Shown: positions 20,601 to 20,860 of the stretch, piece by piece | How positions within the stretch are numbered: position 1 is the first letter of the stretch | How the letters are laid out: each line of letters begins with the position of its first letter | Virus record (IMG/VR): IMGVR_UViG_3300020204_003634 | Location: 1 to 20,860 of that record | DNA from: a virus | Strand: one strand, 5' to 3' | Length of the DNA stretch: 20,860 nt | Position numbers and translations under genes: made by a program | Notes under the pieces: model-generated | Told to the model about the DNA's origin: nothing | Seen by the model: the letters and a program-made list of their open reading frames with translations, nothing else | Database searches by the model: none

Positions 20601-20860
20601 CCATCTGAATGTTCGGAAATCAATTGATGATCTATTCTTGGCTTAACATAATATCCCTCAAGAAAAGATCTTGAAGACATTTTTATAATATTATTATATC
20701 CAATATTATTTTTAGCTAAAATTGTTATATGATATGGACCTCTTTGTTCCCATTCATTTTTTGCTGGGCCAGATCTTTCTTCTTCATCTTTATCAAATCT
20801 AGTTTTTCTAGCTTGATAAAATTCAGAACCAAGGATTGGCTTGATACCCGTAGCTTGACC
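17690..20860 (-). CDS. dnaE: DNA polymerase III alpha subunit (C family), 5' partial
   Basis: The visible 1056 residues continue past the window edge; the frame is open upstream of the first ATG and its sequence (GIKPILGSEFYQA, YHITILAKNNIGYNNI) is the normal PHP domain, so roughly 100 residues are missing. Landmarks are the PHP metal motif PTGDCHYVHQHDARAHD, GWGRGSAAGS, the catalytic PDIDLDFD about 350 residues in, the LLKIDFLGLRNLGVID region, a helix-hairpin-helix GIGNSIAENIV and a C-terminal OB-like region. It replicates phage DNA and presumably uses the host clamp. All polymerase motifs look intact and there is no intein. Phage-encoded C-family polymerases are known but uncommon; most phages use family A or B. 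Confidence 0.95.
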   Translation of the reverse strand, partial: GQATGIKPILGSEFYQARKTRFDKDEEERSGPAKNEWEQRGPYHITILAKNNIGYNNIIKMSSRSFLEGYYVKPRIDHQLISEHSDGIIILSGCLNGEVSQALLRNDYDFALKTAQKMQDIVGKENYFIEIQDHGLYEQKKITNGLIQIANTIGAKIVPTGDCHYVHQHDARAHDIMLCVATNCNIHTPNRFSFSGDEFYLQSYNDMENKFNSNWLKNTMDIYDMVDVNLNFGNIYFPNFPIPTSETSTQYFERLAWNGLRERYGDSLPKHIIDRADYEIKVVKEMGFPEYFLVVSDLVNWAKDNGIRVGWGRGSAAGSILSYAFGITNLDPIKFGLMFERFLVEGRKSMPDIDLDFDDRHRDEVINYAKNKYGHDRVAHICTFNKTGARQSIRDAARALGYDFATGDSVAKLVPPPVLGISKNLSECMEVVEFSQLYKKENTAKEIVDTAFGLEGLIRQTGIHAAGVVISKGPLTDYLPIMQKGIDNPIVTQWDMGRVEQCGLLKIDFLGLRNLGVIDSCVKLIEKHQGKIVDIDLIPLDNEKTYDELCKGNCTGVFQLESSSMREMMIGLQPRSIEDIMALISLHRPGPMGSGMDKEYINRKHGRSVIKYDHPKLEKVLASSLGIMLYQEDVLGVARELAGFTSAEADDLRKVIGKKLMDKIANMRSKFVDGCIENSGLTKILANKIFSDIEYFGGYGFNRAHAASYAMISYITSYLKTNYTVEYMASLMSSVVGNKDKQSLYLADCRKLGIGVMPPSINYSGIDFEVLDRNSIIFGLSAINGIGNSIAENIVSVRDQQNPYNNMHDFFRRCGATLLKKSTLEHLAKAGALDELFNTQVSELNRIEEIKLLEIEKEELGIYVTDHPVNGIWDILSKKIDYEIFDLSELPNNTQVRIGGILSDVKSIVTKKGMKMYKLILEDISSDIEIVVFPKSLKNLGDSPFAKGDIVVINGAVSKEGDEESSIVKLYYNSFEKIDSKIFSSGKAIILEIADNFSPLLIQKIYDIIESTKGDKPVFIQMINGNHKYIFKFKNNTSSKVQSVIEDIIRMEKENV

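Noticed and set aside
17690-20860. Intein or split in the polymerase
   Set aside because: All core motifs read through continuously in one frame with no inserted block.

Overview
This window looks like part of a large, AT-rich genome of a tailed double-stranded DNA phage, probably environmental or metagenomic. The signs are tightly packed, overlapping genes almost all on the minus strand, a phage-type sigma factor, its own DNA polymerase III alpha subunit, small nucleotide and nuclease genes, a tRNA, an endolysin and many tiny unknown basic proteins. The host cannot be named. Ribosome binding sites are mostly good, GTG and TTG starts occur, and two promoters appear to drive leaderless messages.

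Layout on the minus strand, from high to low coordinates. (1) 20860-16143: a C-family DNA polymerase (5' end outside the window), a cysteine-rich zinc protein, two small proteins and a Cas4/RecB-like Fe-S nuclease, closed by a bidirectional terminator. (2) 16096-15920: a lone plus-strand gene with near-consensus promoter, no leader and the same strong terminator; its promoter lies back to back with one firing the other way. (3) 15811-11642: PD-(D/E)XK endonuclease, sigma factor, helical protein, small proteins, RNase H, dNMP kinase, an unknown protein and an AT-hook-like protein. (4) 11559-8130: a run of very small lysine-rich proteins, with a GC-patchy M15 endolysin, a lipoprotein and membrane proteins (lysis region). 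(5) 8009-7150: a DnaQ-like exonuclease with a zinc ribbon, then tRNA-Ser(GCU). (6) 7130-2409: a sugar cassette of five glycosyltransferase-like genes and a GDP-mannose-3,5-epimerase-like enzyme. (7) 2364-1: a zinc-finger protein, a large repeat-bearing protein broken by a 41-bp duplication, a small four-cysteine protein and the first codons of another gene. No stretch over 300 bases lacks a gene.

How the parts may work together (inference): the polymerase, nucleases, RNase H and kinase serve replication, and the sigma factor sits with them in a unit behind a host-like promoter (TTGATT-N17-TATAAT). A different motif, TTACTATWT, lies 27-32 nt before the start codon of four genes that head small-protein, lysis and presumed virion units. 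It is a candidate late promoter for the phage sigma factor. The sugar cassette probably decorates the virion or alters the host surface.
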